The notes under the pieces: model-generated
The model's database searches: none
The model's input: only the letters and a program-made list of their open reading frames with translations
What the model was told of the DNA's origin: nothing
Shown here: in pieces, positions 1-8,441 of the stretch
Numbering within the stretch: position 1 is the stretch's first letter
How the letters are laid out: every line of letters begins with the position of its first letter
Program-made: the position numbers and the translations under genes
Origin: an uncultured Chthonomonadaceae bacterium
GTDB lineage: Bacteria > Armatimonadota > Fimbriimonadia > Fimbriimonadales > Fimbriimonadaceae
Direction of reading: 5' to 3'
DNA length: 42,876 nucleotides
NCBI GenBank assembly: GCA_946479035.1
Contig: CAMLDW010000021.1
Location: forward strand, 1-42,876

Positions 1-54
1 CCCAAGGGGGAGGGAACGCGGGGGGCGACATCCCCGACGCCGGACACCCTCCCC
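1..54. repeat. G/C-rich inverted repeat upstream of nuoB
   Basis: A purine-rich arm (GGGGAGGG, 7-14) is matched by CCCTCCCC at 47-54, with a smaller GGGG/CCCC hairpin between them. The first bases, CCCAAGGGGGAGGGA, resemble the reverse complement of the core of the repeats at 39545-39605 and 42735-42796. This is probably a partial, inverted member of that dispersed family, cut by the window edge. Confidence 0.4.
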
Positions 55-56
55 GG

Positions 57-62
57 TAGAAT
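57..62 (+). promoter_or_regulatory. -10 box of nuoB, leaderless type
   Basis: TAGAAT lies 8 bases before the nuoB ATG, so transcription would start at or next to the start codon. No convincing -35 box and no Shine-Dalgarno sequence are seen. The same arrangement recurs before many genes in this window. Confidence 0.5.
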
Positions 63-70
63 GACCACAC

Positions 71-679
71 ATGCCCAAGCGAGTCGAGACGATCGTGATG
101 CACGACAGCGCGACCCCGGTGATCGGGGACGTGCAGAAGGGCGGGAGCGTGGTGCTGACCAGCCTCGACACGCTCGTGAGCCAGGCGCGCGCGAACGCGC
201 TGTGGCCGCTCACGTTCGGGCTCGCGTGCTGCGCGATCGAGATGATGGCCACGGTCGCCTCGCGGTTCGACCTGGCGCGTTTCGGGTCCGAGGCTTTCCG
301 CGCGACTCCGCGACAGGCCGACGTGATGATCATCGCGGGCCGGCTGAGCAAGAAGATGGCGCCGGTGCTGCGGCAGATCTACGACCAGATGCCGGAGCCG
401 AAGTGGGTGATCAGCATGGGCGCGTGCGCCTCCTCCGGCGGCGTCTATAACAACTACGCGATCGTGCAGGGCGCGGACCAGGTCGTACCGGTCGACGTGT
501 ACGTGCCCGGTTGCCCGCCTTCGCCGGACGCGCTCATCTACGCGGTCATCAAGCTTCAACAGAAGATCAAGCGGCCGAAGGGCTCGTTCAAAGAGCTGCA
601 GCTCACAGAGACGCACGCTCGCGACCTCGAGCACGACTCGATGATGGAAGGGCGGCTCAAAGCGAGGGCGGGCAAGTGA
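71..679 (+). CDS. nuoB: NADH-quinone oxidoreductase subunit B (NuoB)
   Basis: NuoB is the complex I peripheral-arm subunit that carries cluster N2 and passes electrons to quinone. The 202-residue product has the family hallmarks: a Cys-Cys pair in [10 protein letters not shown] (C53, C54), C119 in MGACASSGG, and C148 in VPGCPPSPD. These are the four cluster ligands. The central and C-terminal sequence is typical of the family, with a short variable N-terminus. The ATG at 71 is chosen because TAGAAT sits 8 bases upstream, giving a leaderless transcript. The stop overlaps the nuoI GTG start (GTGA). Unusually, no nuoA precedes it and no nuoC or nuoD follows, so the complex I genes are dispersed. 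Family assignment is firm. Confidence 0.95.
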   Translation: MPKRVETIVMHDSATPVIGDVQKGGSVVLTSLDTLVSQARANALWPLTFGLACCAIEMMATVASRFDLARFGSEAFRATPRQADVMIIAGRLSKKMAPVLRQIYDQMPEPKWVISMGACASSGGVYNNYAIVQGADQVVPVDVYVPGCPPSPDALIYAVIKLQQKIKRPKGSFKELQLTETHARDLEHDSMMEGRLKARAGK

Positions 680-1140
680 GCGCGTCGTACAACCCGTTCC
701 GCGACGTCGCCGCGCCGATCTTGAGGGGGCTCGCGATCACCGCCAAGCGGCTCAAGCACAAGAAGGTCACGATCCAGTACCCGGAAGAGAGGCGCGAACA
801 GTTCGCGCGCACGCGCTGGCGCCACGTTCTGACGCGGTACGACTCGGGGCTCGAGAAGTGCATCGGCTGTTCTTTGTGCGCCGGCGCGTGCCCGGCGCGG
901 TGCATCTACGTCGAGGCTGCGGAGAACACCGACGAGGCGCGCTTCTCCCCCGGCGAGCGGTACGCCGCGCGCTACGAGATCAACATGATCCGCTGCATCT
1001 TCTGCGGGTATTGCCAGGACGCGTGCCCGACCGGCGCGATCGTGCTGAGGCAGGACTTCGAGCTGGCGAACTACGAGCGCGACGACTTCGTGTACACGAA
1101 GGAGATGCTGTTGGAGCCGGTGCGCGCGGCGGACGGGTAG
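676..1140 (+). CDS. nuoI: NADH-quinone oxidoreductase subunit I (NuoI)
   Basis: NuoI is the two-cluster ferredoxin-like subunit of complex I that relays electrons (N6a, N6b) towards NuoB. The 154-residue product contains two canonical 4Fe-4S motifs, [12 protein letters not shown] and [12 protein letters not shown], about 40 residues apart. The N-terminal helical lead ending at [11 protein letters not shown] is typical of the family. The start is taken as the GTG at 676, which overlaps the nuoB stop by four bases (GTGA). The reading frame is open further upstream, but that part is antiparallel noise inside nuoB. N2 and N6a/N6b are electron-transfer neighbours, so the two proteins probably contact each other in the complex. 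The next gene is convergent, so this is a two-gene unit. Confidence 0.93.
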   Translation: MSASYNPFRDVAAPILRGLAITAKRLKHKKVTIQYPEERREQFARTRWRHVLTRYDSGLEKCIGCSLCAGACPARCIYVEAAENTDEARFSPGERYAARYEINMIRCIFCGYCQDACPTGAIVLRQDFELANYERDDFVYTKEMLLEPVRAADG

Positions 1141-1149
1141 CGGGTCCAG

Positions 1150-1173
1150 TGGCTGTCCGGTTGCGGTCAGCCA
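1150..1173. terminator. Hairpin between convergent nuoI and MFS genes
   Basis: TGGCTG(T)CCG and CGG(T)CAGCCA form a 9-pair stem with one T-T mismatch and a GTTG loop, in the 54-base gap between two convergent genes. No T-tract follows on either strand, so efficiency is uncertain. Confidence 0.4.
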
Positions 1174-1194
1174 TCGGCCAGCCCCTTGGCAGCC

Positions 1195-2442
1195 TCAGCC
1201 TTCGAGCGGCTTTCCCTTCGTCTCCGTCGCGAACGGGAGCACAAGGATGCCGAGGGAGAGGACGATCGCGGTCGCTGCGACGCCTTTTGAGACGCTGAAC
1301 TCCTTGCCCATCCAGACTGCGGTCAAGAGCGGGACTCCCGCGGCAAAGAGCCGCGAGACGTTGTAAGCGATCCCCGCGCCCGTCGCGCGCAGGCGGGCGG
1401 GGAAGAGCTCAGGGAAATAGAGCACTAGCCCCGCGGAGATCCCGATCGCGAAGAGCGACATGAACGGCGCGGCCCACAGCAGTCCGCTCCACGTGCCGGA
1501 GGCCCGCGTCGCGATCCACACCGAGACTGGCGAGAGCACCATGAACAGTGCGAGCGCGGCGCGCCGACCGATGCGCTCACAGACCCACGGCATGAGCAGG
1601 ACGCCAACAAGCGTGCCGATGTGCATCACCATCGTCACCACGGACTTCCGGTCCTGCACGGCCTCGGCCGAGAGCCCGGCGCTCGTCTGCTCCACCAGGT
1701 TGGGGAGCCAGTACGAGACGTTTGCCGAGCCGGCGATCACGACGATCCCTAGCACGAGAGCCACCAGCGCGTGCCGACGCCAGACCGGGTGGCCGAACAG
1801 CTCACGTAGGTCGCCGCGACGCTCAACGGTGGAGGCCGAGCGCGCGCGTTGCGGCTCCTTGATCCAAATCCGGATCGCGACGCACACGATGGCGGGCGCG
1901 ACGCCCGCGAGAAAGAGCCACCGCCAGTGCTCTGGCGCGACCTGGAAGTTGAGGAGGGCCGCGAAAACGGGGCCGAACGCCGCCGCGCTCTGCAAGAACC
2001 CCGCGGCCGGCGCGCGGGCCTTGTCGGGGAAGACCTCGGCGACGAGCGCCGCGCCCGCCGCCCACTCTCCTCCGATGCCGAGCGCGGTCAAGAAGCGCAC
2101 GGCGGCGACCTGCTCCCAGGTGTGGCAGGCCGCCGTCAGTCCGGTGAAGAGCGCGTAGACGAGGATCGTCAGGACCATCGTGCGCGCGCGGCCCCACCTG
2201 TCGGCGAGCACGCCGAACACGAGCCCGCCCAGCGCCCATCCGAGCAGGAACACGGTGAGGAGGCGACCGTCGACCGTCTGCGAGTAGCCGGGGGCAGCGT
2301 TCGGGAGCAGCTCCTTGAGCATCGGTCCCTTGGCGAAGTTGAAGAGCGCGGTGTCGGCGATGTCGAACACCCAACCGAGCCACGCGACGGCGAGCACGAT
2401 CCATTGGTAGCGCGTCAGCCCTTGCCACCATCGACCAGCCAT
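1195..2442 (-). CDS. MFS transporter, metabolite:H+ symporter type
   Basis: This is a 12-helix major facilitator superfamily permease of 415 residues in the inner membrane. The loop 2-3 signature is present as VFGVLADRWGRAR (the GxxxDRxGR pattern). The helix 4-5 stretch GIGGEWAAGAALVAEVFP is typical of the MHS/aromatic-acid/sialate branch that takes up organic anions with protons. The substrate cannot be read from the sequence. The ATG at 2442 (MAGRWWQG) is preferred over upstream in-frame codons because CATACT lies exactly 6 bases upstream, giving a leaderless mRNA. The C-terminus ends in a short basic and acidic tail (ETKGKPLEG). It is a single-gene unit convergent with nuoI. Confidence 0.85.
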   Translation of the reverse strand: MAGRWWQGLTRYQWIVLAVAWLGWVFDIADTALFNFAKGPMLKELLPNAAPGYSQTVDGRLLTVFLLGWALGGLVFGVLADRWGRARTMVLTILVYALFTGLTAACHTWEQVAAVRFLTALGIGGEWAAGAALVAEVFPDKARAPAAGFLQSAAAFGPVFAALLNFQVAPEHWRWLFLAGVAPAIVCVAIRIWIKEPQRARSASTVERRGDLRELFGHPVWRRHALVALVLGIVVIAGSANVSYWLPNLVEQTSAGLSAEAVQDRKSVVTMVMHIGTLVGVLLMPWVCERIGRRAALALFMVLSPVSVWIATRASGTWSGLLWAAPFMSLFAIGISAGLVLYFPELFPARLRATGAGIAYNVSRLFAAGVPLLTAVWMGKEFSVSKGVAATAIVLSLGILVLPFATETKGKPLEG

Positions 2443-2448
2443 TGCGGA

Positions 2449-2454
2449 AGTATG
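2449..2454 (-). promoter_or_regulatory. -10 box of MFS gene, leaderless type
   Basis: Read on the minus strand, CATACT is followed by six bases (TCCGCA) and then the ATG at 2442. The predicted transcription start coincides with the start codon. This box supports the chosen start. Confidence 0.5.
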
Positions 2455-2568
2455 CGCGGAAAGGCAGGCATTGGTAGACTGTTCACCCACGACCTAGTCA
2501 GCGGGCAGCACGACGTCCGTCGGCGGGCTCGGCACCTGGCTGGTCAACCAGAACTCGGACCGATCGGA

Positions 2569-2574
2569 TACAAT
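2569..2574 (+). promoter_or_regulatory. -10 box upstream of TPR gene (leadered)
   Basis: TACAAT lies 27 bases before the ATG at 2602. The resulting leader of about 20 bases contains a GGAGG ribosome binding site (TTTGGAGG), so this gene is leadered, in contrast to its neighbours. No clear -35 box is seen. Confidence 0.4.
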
Positions 2575-2601
2575 CTCTGTGTCTTTGGAGGTTTGGTTGC
2601 A

Positions 2602-3228
2602 ATGGGCGATTGGGCACAGTTGTTGGCAGCGGGGAAGCAGCACTACATGGCGGGCGAGTTCCGCGAGGCGTCGCGGTACTTGCGCGAGGCGAGCGAGATC
2701 GCCCCAGAATCGGCCGAGACTTGGCGCGCGCTGGGTTTCGCGCTCAAGGAGAACGGCAACGTGCCGGACGCCATCGGCGCCTTCAACACAGCGATCAGGA
2801 TCGCGCCGGAGAACGCTGACGGGCACTTCGGGCTCGGGCTGATCCAGAGCGAGAACGGCGACCAGGGTAGCGCGGTCCGCTCCTTCGACGAAGCGCTGCG
2901 GCTCAAGCCGAACCACTCTGCGGCGCAAAGGGCGCTCGTCAGTTCGCTGCTGCGCAACGGCCAGGTGCAGTGCCTGAACAGCGACCTGGCTGGCGCGGAG
3001 AAGTCGTTCGAGCGCGCGCACTCGTTCTCGCCCGGCTCTGCCGAGACGCTGGTGCCGTACGTGGAGCGCCTGATCGGGAGCGCGCAGTACAAGAGGGCTC
3101 TCGACGTGATCGAAGAGGCTCGCAAGCTGAACCCGCACGACGCGAAGATCAAAGAGCTGCACCAAGAGATCGACGAGGACCCGCGGCTGGCGCGCGCCAA
3201 GCGCGAGCACAGCATCAAGGGGATATAA
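2602..3228 (+). CDS. Tetratricopeptide repeat protein
   Basis: This 208-residue protein is built almost wholly of TPR helix-turn-helix units. Repeats begin at about residues 5 (QLLAAGKQHYMAGEF), 38 (AETWRALGFALKENG), 72 (ADGHFGLGLIQSENG), 106 and 150. Typical TPR residues are visible (A8/G/Y, A20, P32). It has no signal peptide or membrane segment, so it is a cytoplasmic protein-interaction scaffold. The ATG at 2602 is supported by a GGAGG sequence about 12 bases upstream and by TACAAT further up. The partner is unknown. The next gene has its own candidate promoter, so the TPR gene is probably monocistronic. Confidence 0.85.
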   Translation: MGDWAQLLAAGKQHYMAGEFREASRYLREASEIAPESAETWRALGFALKENGNVPDAIGAFNTAIRIAPENADGHFGLGLIQSENGDQGSAVRSFDEALRLKPNHSAAQRALVSSLLRNGQVQCLNSDLAGAEKSFERAHSFSPGSAETLVPYVERLIGSAQYKRALDVIEEARKLNPHDAKIKELHQEIDEDPRLARAKREHSIKGI

Positions 3229-3265
3229 GGAAGGCAGAAGTCTGCCGGCCCATCTCGGCTGGGCG

Positions 3266-3271
3266 TAAACT
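3266..3271 (+). promoter_or_regulatory. -10 box of BMP lipoprotein operon, leaderless type
   Basis: TAAACT is followed by six bases (GCGCCC) and the ATG at 3278. It is probably the single promoter for the nucleoside transporter operon and its downstream pterin genes. A small GGCAGA/TCTGCC hairpin (3233-3246) lies just upstream. Confidence 0.5.
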
Positions 3272-3277
3272 GCGCCC

Positions 3278-4273
3278 ATGACTAGGCGATGGCTCTCGGT
3301 CGGTGCTTTGGCGCTCGTGGTCCTGGGTTGCACGGGCGGAGTGCAGCAGGGCTCCGAACCGACGGTGAAGGACGACGGCGTGTTCAAGGTCGCGCTCCTC
3401 ACGCCCGGCTCGATCTCAGACTCCGGATGGAACGCGATGGCGTACGACGGTCTAAAGGCGATCCAGAAGGAGCTGCAGTGCGACGTCGAGAACCGCGAGG
3501 CGACCGACGCGCAGATCAAGGACTCGATGCGCAGCTATGCGCAAAAGGACTTCGACCTGGTCATCGGCCACGGGTACGAGTACAACGGACCGGGAGTCGA
3601 GATGTCCAAGGAGTTCCCGAGCACGGTGTTCGTCAGCTCTTCCGGCAGCAGGACGAGCCCCAACGCCGGCGCGTTCCGGTTCTATCTTGAGCAAGGGTTC
3701 TATCTTTGCGGCTACATGGCGGGCAGCATGTCGAAGAGCGGTGTCATCGCGGCGATCGGATACAACACGATCCCCTCGATCAAGTCGACGTTCCGCGCTT
3801 TTGAGGCAGGCGCGACGGCGGCGAACCCAAAGGTGCGCGTCATCGAGCCGAACATGAGCGACACGGCGGACATGGCCTCGATGAAGCTCGCGACGCTCGC
3901 GGCGATCGCCGAGGGCGCAGACTTTGTGATCCACCAGGCGAACGACGCCGCCGAAGGCGTGTTCGACGCCTGCAAGGAGAAGGGAGTCCACGCGTTCGGC
4001 GCGAACCTCGACCAGAACAACAACCAGAGTGGGGCAGTGGTTGCCAGCGCGTTCATCGTCGCCAAGCCGGCGTACGTCGAGCTGGCGAAAGAGGTGAAGG
4101 CCGGCACTTACAGGGGCACGGTGACGCTCAAAGGGATGGCGGACGGCGTCATCCAGTTCGCGATCAATCCGCTTTTCGTCGAGAAGGTGCCTGCCGGGCT
4201 GCTTAAGAGGCTCTCAGACCTGCAGAAGCGGATCGCTGACGGATCGCTCGTCGTGCCCAAAGACGAGTTCTAG
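3278..4273 (+). CDS. BMP-family nucleoside-binding lipoprotein
   Basis: This is the substrate-binding lipoprotein of a nucleoside-type ABC importer (PnrA/TmpC/Med family, 331 residues). A signal peptide ends in the lipobox VVLGC, giving lipidated C18. The mature part opens with the family motif KVALLTPGSISDSGWN and later carries VIGHGYEY and IGYNTIPS, all typical of basic membrane proteins that bind purine nucleosides. It lies 6 bases upstream of the ATPase gene and is the first gene of the operon. The ATG start is set by the leaderless -10 box 6 bases upstream. The exact ligand is inferred from the family; nothing in the sequence separates purine from pyrimidine nucleosides. Confidence 0.9.
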   Translation: MTRRWLSVGALALVVLGCTGGVQQGSEPTVKDDGVFKVALLTPGSISDSGWNAMAYDGLKAIQKELQCDVENREATDAQIKDSMRSYAQKDFDLVIGHGYEYNGPGVEMSKEFPSTVFVSSSGSRTSPNAGAFRFYLEQGFYLCGYMAGSMSKSGVIAAIGYNTIPSIKSTFRAFEAGATAANPKVRVIEPNMSDTADMASMKLATLAAIAEGADFVIHQANDAAEGVFDACKEKGVHAFGANLDQNNNQSGAVVASAFIVAKPAYVELAKEVKAGTYRGTVTLKGMADGVIQFAINPLFVEKVPAGLLKRLSDLQKRIADGSLVVPKDEF

Positions 4274-4279
4274 GGCCGC

Positions 4280-5719
4280 ATGGCGGTCTTGCGCGTCGAA
4301 GGCGTCTCAAAGAGCTACGGGGACGTGCGCGCGCTGCGCGGGGTGTCGCTTGCCTTTGATGCGGGCGAAGTCCATGCGGTGCTCGGCGAGAACGGTGCGG
4401 GGAAGAGCACCCTCATGGGCGTGCTCGCCGGTTTCGTAGTGCCGGACTCGGGCACGGCCGAGCTGGACGGCGCGTCGCTCGCTTTTGGACGGCCGCACGA
4501 GACGAGGCGGCTGGGGATCGAGATGGTGCACCAGCACTTCATGCTGGTGCCCGCGTTTTCAGCGGCGGAGAACTTCGCTCTGGGCACGCTGCAGGGCCTG
4601 CGTGGCGCGCTGGACCTCGGCGCGGTGCGCGTGAGGATCGATGAAGTAGCGCGCGACCTGGGCTGGGAGGTCGACCCTGACGCGGTGACGCGCGACCTGC
4701 CTGTCGGCGTTCAGCAGCGGTTGGAGATCGTGAAGGCGCTGGCTGGGGACGCGCGCGTGCTGATCCTGGACGAGCCGACCGCGGTGCTTTCGCCGCAGGA
4801 GGTGCTCGACCTCTTCCGCGTCCTGCGGCGCTTGCGCGACGCAGGCAAGTGCGTCGTGCTGATCGCCCACAAGCTGAGCGAGGTGCTGGCAGTCGCCGAC
4901 CGTGTGACGGTCCTGCGCGAAGGCTCATGGATCGCAACGGCGGAGCGTGCAGAGGTGGACGAGGCGAAACTGGCGAACTGGATGGTCGGCGAGATGCCTG
5001 CGCCTCGCTCGCCCTTGGCCACACCGTCCGGCGCTGCGCTTCTCGCAGTCACCGGCCTGCGAGTCCACGGTGAGAGGGGCGAGGAGAAGGTTCGTGGCGT
5101 CTCGTTCACCGTCGCGCGCGGCGAGGTGCTGGGGATCGGCGGCGTGGACGGCAACGGGCAGAACGAACTGGCGGAGGCGCTGGTCGGGCTCCGGCGCACG
5201 GCAGGTGGCGAGATCGTGTTCGCGCAACGCGGCTGCAAGATCGGGTTCGTGCCGCAGGACCGGCAAGGGCAAGGGCTCGCGCTTGGGATGTCTGTGCTCG
5301 ACAACGTCTTGATCGCCGGACAGGGGCGCGCGGACCTATGGCGTGGCCCGTTCTTGCGGCGCGCGGCCCTGCGAAAGCACGCGGCGGCTTTAGTCGAGGC
5401 GTTCGAGATCAAAGTCGGCGGAGTGGAAGACCCGGCGAGGAGCCTGAGCGGCGGGAACCAGCAAAAGCTCGTCGTGAGCAGGATCCTGGCCGAGTCGCCG
5501 GACTTGATCGTCGCCAGCAACCCGACCCGCGGGCTGGACGTGCGCGCGACCGCCTATGTGCAGGGTTGCATCCTGGGCGCGGCGCGGCGTGGAGCGGCGG
5601 TCGTTTTGTTTTCGACGGACCTCGACGAGCTGGCGGCGCTCGCGACGCGGACGTTCTTCATGAGCCGCGGGTCGTTGGCAACGGGCGGAGCAGAAGCGCT
5701 GGTAGGGGGCGCGCAGTGA
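4280..5719 (+). CDS. Nucleoside ABC importer, double ATPase subunit
   Basis: This 479-residue cytoplasmic protein has two fused ABC domains (NupO/YufO/RbsA type). The first, at about residues 4-235, has Walker A GENGAGKST, the Q-loop in MVHQHFMLVPAFS, a degenerate signature VGVQQRLEI and Walker B VLILDEPTAVLSP. The second, at about 252-475, has a non-canonical Walker A region (GVDGNGQNEL), the signature LSGGNQQKLVVSR, and an altered Walker B ending in ASNPTRGLD, where Asn replaces the catalytic Glu. Asymmetric active sites of this kind are normal for the family. It is preceded by the binding lipoprotein and overlaps the first permease by four bases (GTGA). Confidence 0.93.
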   Translation: MAVLRVEGVSKSYGDVRALRGVSLAFDAGEVHAVLGENGAGKSTLMGVLAGFVVPDSGTAELDGASLAFGRPHETRRLGIEMVHQHFMLVPAFSAAENFALGTLQGLRGALDLGAVRVRIDEVARDLGWEVDPDAVTRDLPVGVQQRLEIVKALAGDARVLILDEPTAVLSPQEVLDLFRVLRRLRDAGKCVVLIAHKLSEVLAVADRVTVLREGSWIATAERAEVDEAKLANWMVGEMPAPRSPLATPSGAALLAVTGLRVHGERGEEKVRGVSFTVARGEVLGIGGVDGNGQNELAEALVGLRRTAGGEIVFAQRGCKIGFVPQDRQGQGLALGMSVLDNVLIAGQGRADLWRGPFLRRAALRKHAAALVEAFEIKVGGVEDPARSLSGGNQQKLVVSRILAESPDLIVASNPTRGLDVRATAYVQGCILGAARRGAAVVLFSTDLDELAALATRTFFMSRGSLATGGAEALVGGAQ

Positions 5720-6738
5720 AGAGGGCGCTGGGAGTCCTGATCGTCGCGGTCGGGCTGTTGGCGGTGCTTGCGCTGACGCTGCTCGCGTTTGGCCTGCCCT
5801 TAGGGCGTTCGCTCCACGACTTGTGGATCGGCGCGGTGGGAGACAGGTTCGGCATGGCGCGGACCCTCGTGCGTGCGACGCCACTGGTCTTTTGCGCGCT
5901 CGGCATCATCGTCGCGTGGCGCGCGCGGATGTATAACATCGGCGGCGAAGGGCAGTACGTCATCGGCGGCGTGTGCGGCGCGTGGGTCGCAAAGTCCTGC
6001 GCCGGGCTCGCGCCTGGGCTGCTCAACCCGATGATCCTCCTCGGCGCGATGGCCGGCGGCGCGCTCTACGCTGGGCTCGCAGGATGGCTGCAGGTCAAAC
6101 GAGGCGTACAGGTCGTGATCAGCACGATCCTCTTGAACTTCATCGCGCTCAAGGTGCTGAGCTATGCCGTGACCGGGCCGTTGCAGCAATCCTCGCGCCA
6201 GACGCCGCAGACTGACGCTCTGCCGAACAGCGTCATGCTGCGCCACTTCGACGCGCAGTCGGACCTGCACGTCGGCGTGTTCTACGCGCTTTTCGCCGTG
6301 CTGTTCGTCTTTGTGTTCCTGTTCTGGACGAAGGGCGGGTTTCGTCTGCGCCTGGTGGGCGAAAACCCAGAGGCTGCGCGCGTCTCTGGCGTCTCGGTCG
6401 GGCGCGTCCAGTTGCAGGCGATGGCGCTCTCCGGCGCGCTGTGCGGTCTGGCCGGTGGAGTCGACTACGCGGGCTTCATCGGCCAAGTCGGCCTGCGCTT
6501 CAGCCAGGACTGGGGCTTTCTGGCGATCCCGGTCGCGCTTTTGGGCGGGCTGCATCCGCTCGGCGCGCTGCTGAGCGGGCTGTTCTTCGGCGGTCTCTTC
6601 GCCGGGAGCGAGAACCTCGCTATGTTCAACACGCTCGGCGGGACGGTCGTGTACGTGATGCAGGCGGTCGCCGTGCTCGCCTATGTCGGGATCAAGGCGT
6701 GGCTGGAGCGAAGAAGGCCCCAGCAGGTGGCCGCGTAG
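5716..6738 (+). CDS. Nucleoside ABC importer, permease 1
   Basis: This is the first transmembrane subunit (340 residues) of the BMP-type importer, related to NupP/YufP and the BPD_transp_2 family. It has about nine hydrophobic helices. The family motif MYNIGGEGQYVIGG follows helix 2, and the coupling-loop stretch LRLVGENPEAARVSGV is present. The GTG at 5716 overlaps the ATPase stop (GTGA) and is followed at once by a basic-hydrophobic signal-anchor (KRALGVLIVAVGLLAV). The stop is directly followed by the ATG of permease 2. The two permeases presumably form a heterodimer. Confidence 0.92.
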   Translation: MKRALGVLIVAVGLLAVLALTLLAFGLPLGRSLHDLWIGAVGDRFGMARTLVRATPLVFCALGIIVAWRARMYNIGGEGQYVIGGVCGAWVAKSCAGLAPGLLNPMILLGAMAGGALYAGLAGWLQVKRGVQVVISTILLNFIALKVLSYAVTGPLQQSSRQTPQTDALPNSVMLRHFDAQSDLHVGVFYALFAVLFVFVFLFWTKGGFRLRLVGENPEAARVSGVSVGRVQLQAMALSGALCGLAGGVDYAGFIGQVGLRFSQDWGFLAIPVALLGGLHPLGALLSGLFFGGLFAGSENLAMFNTLGGTVVYVMQAVAVLAYVGIKAWLERRRPQQVAA

Positions 6739-7614
6739 ATGGAGGCGGTTCTCTTTGCGCTGACTGTCGTGCACTTTGCCGCGCCGGTCGCGTTCGCGGC
6801 GATCGGCGAGGCGATCGGGCAGAGGTCCGGCGTGATCAACATCGGACTGGAGGGGATGATGCTGGCCGCGTTCTACTTTGCGATGCTCGGCAGCGACGCG
6901 ACCGGCTCGCCGTGGGCTGGCTTGCTGCTCGGCGTGTTCGCGGCGGTCGCGCTCGGTCTTTTTCAGAGCTTCTTTACACTCTGGCTCGCGGCGGACCAGA
7001 TCGTCGTCGGCACGGCCGTCAACCTCTTCGCGCTCGGGCTGACCAGCACAATGTTCCGCGCGCGGTACGGGCAGACCGGCACGCTGATCAGCGTCGCGCG
7101 GATCCCTAAGCTCTTCGGGGATCTGGACCTGTTGCTCGTGCTGTTGGTCGTTTGCGCCGGGTGGCTCGCGTGGGCGCTGGCGCGGACAAAGAAGGGTCTC
7201 GTCGTGCGCGCCGCAGGCGAGTACCCGGACGCGGTCGAGGCAGCGGGCTTCTCTGCCCTCAAAGCGCGCCTCTGGTCGCTCCTCGTGGGCGCGATCTTCG
7301 CTGGACTGGGCGGGGCGTACCTCTCCGTTGGTGTGACCGGCTCGTTCGCGCCAGGGATGACCGCCGGGCGGGGGTTCGTGGCGATCGCGATGGTGACGTT
7401 CGGACGGTGGCGGCCAGCTTGGGTCCTGGCGGCGGCGCTGCTCGTGGGATACGCGGAATCGGTGCAGTACACGCTCCAGGCGCGGAACCTTCAGGTGCCG
7501 GGCGAGCTTTTGCAGTCGTTGCCCTATCTGATCGCCCTACTGGTGCTGGTGCTGGTCGGAAGAGGGACCTCTATGCCGGCGATGCTCGCCGTGCCGTATC
7601 GTAGGGAGAAGTGA
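6739..7614 (+). CDS. Nucleoside ABC importer, permease 2
   Basis: This is the second transmembrane subunit (291 residues, NupQ/YufQ type). The family sequence RSGVINIGLEGMMLAAF lies near the N-terminus, and the coupling loop is LVVRAAGEYPDAVEAAGF. About eight or nine transmembrane helices can be drawn. The ATG follows the stop of permease 1 with no gap. The stop TGA overlaps the ATG of the PTPS gene (TGATG), so the pterin gene is translationally tied to the transporter. Confidence 0.92.
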   Translation: MEAVLFALTVVHFAAPVAFAAIGEAIGQRSGVINIGLEGMMLAAFYFAMLGSDATGSPWAGLLLGVFAAVALGLFQSFFTLWLAADQIVVGTAVNLFALGLTSTMFRARYGQTGTLISVARIPKLFGDLDLLLVLLVVCAGWLAWALARTKKGLVVRAAGEYPDAVEAAGFSALKARLWSLLVGAIFAGLGGAYLSVGVTGSFAPGMTAGRGFVAIAMVTFGRWRPAWVLAAALLVGYAESVQYTLQARNLQVPGELLQSLPYLIALLVLVLVGRGTSMPAMLAVPYRREK

Positions 7615-8441
7615 TGCCGACGGTCCGACTCACGCGCAAGGTCTCGTTCAGTAGCGGGCACAGGTTTTGGAAGGCCTCACTGACCGAGGCCGAAAACCAG
7701 CGGCTCTACGGTCGCTGGGCATCGCCCTTCAACCACGGGCACAACTACGTCCTGGAAGTGACGGCGAGCGGGGAGGTCGACGAGACTACGGGGATGGTCG
7801 TCAACATCAAGCTGATCGACGACGTGCTACAAGAAAAGGTCGTGCGAGCTTTCGGTCAAAAGAGCATCAACGACGAGGTTCCGGGCTTTGCGGAGAAGAC
7901 GCCGTGCGTGGAGAACCTCCTGCTCTACTTTCGCGACCTCGCGCGCGGTCTGCCCGGAGTAAGGGCTCTCGAGAAGCTCAAGCTAGAGGAGACGCCGACG
8001 TTTTATGGAGAATGGTGCAAAGATGGTGACAAAGTGACGATCACGCGGGTCTACGAGTTCGCGGCCTCTCACAGGTTGCAGCAGGACGCGCTGCCGCACG
8101 AAGAGAACGTGCGGCTCTATGGCAAGTGCAACAACCCCGGCGGCCACGGGCACAACTACGTGCTCGAAGTCACCGTCGGCGGGAAGCAAGACCCGGCGAC
8201 TGGGTTCGTTTCGGACTTCGAAGGGCTCGACGCGGTGGTGCAATCCCGCGTGCTGGATCGCTACGACCACAAGCACTTGAACACCGACGTGCCGGAACTC
8301 GCCGGAATAGTGCCGACGAGCGAGGTCGTCGCGCTCGAGATCTTCCGCGCGCTCGACGGGCACGTGCCAGGAGCGCTGGAGAGAGTGAGGCTGAAGGAGA
8401 CGGACCGCAGCATCTTCGAGGTCGTGCGTGGCGACGTTTAG
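7614..8441 (+). CDS. Tandem 6-pyruvoyltetrahydropterin synthase-like protein
   Basis: Two PTPS/QueD-type domains are fused in 275 residues (about 3-135 and 142-272). PTPS enzymes use Zn and a Cys/Asp/His triad to turn dihydroneopterin triphosphate into a tetrahydropterin. Domain 2 is intact: Zn ligands H153, H178 and H180, catalytic C172 (LYGKCNNPGGHGHNY), D218-H219 and E262. Domain 1 keeps the Zn ligands (H16, H41, H43) and E126, but the triad positions are W35, G81 and Q82, so it should be catalytically dead. The gene overlaps permease 2 by one base and the SDR by 14 bases. The ATG at 7614 has TAGGGAG upstream; a GTG at 7611 is an alternative start. The product (biopterin or a 7-deazaguanine precursor) cannot be settled from the sequence. 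Confidence 0.88.
   Translation: MPTVRLTRKVSFSSGHRFWKASLTEAENQRLYGRWASPFNHGHNYVLEVTASGEVDETTGMVVNIKLIDDVLQEKVVRAFGQKSINDEVPGFAEKTPCVENLLLYFRDLARGLPGVRALEKLKLEETPTFYGEWCKDGDKVTITRVYEFAASHRLQQDALPHEENVRLYGKCNNPGGHGHNYVLEVTVGGKQDPATGFVSDFEGLDAVVQSRVLDRYDHKHLNTDVPELAGIVPTSEVVALEIFRALDGHVPGALERVRLKETDRSIFEVVRGDV

Noticed and set aside
2494..3519. Long minus-strand open frame of 341 codons opposite the TPR gene
   Set aside because: It is antisense to a protein with clear TPR repeats, its composition is Arg/Leu shadow sequence, and it crosses the BMP gene start.
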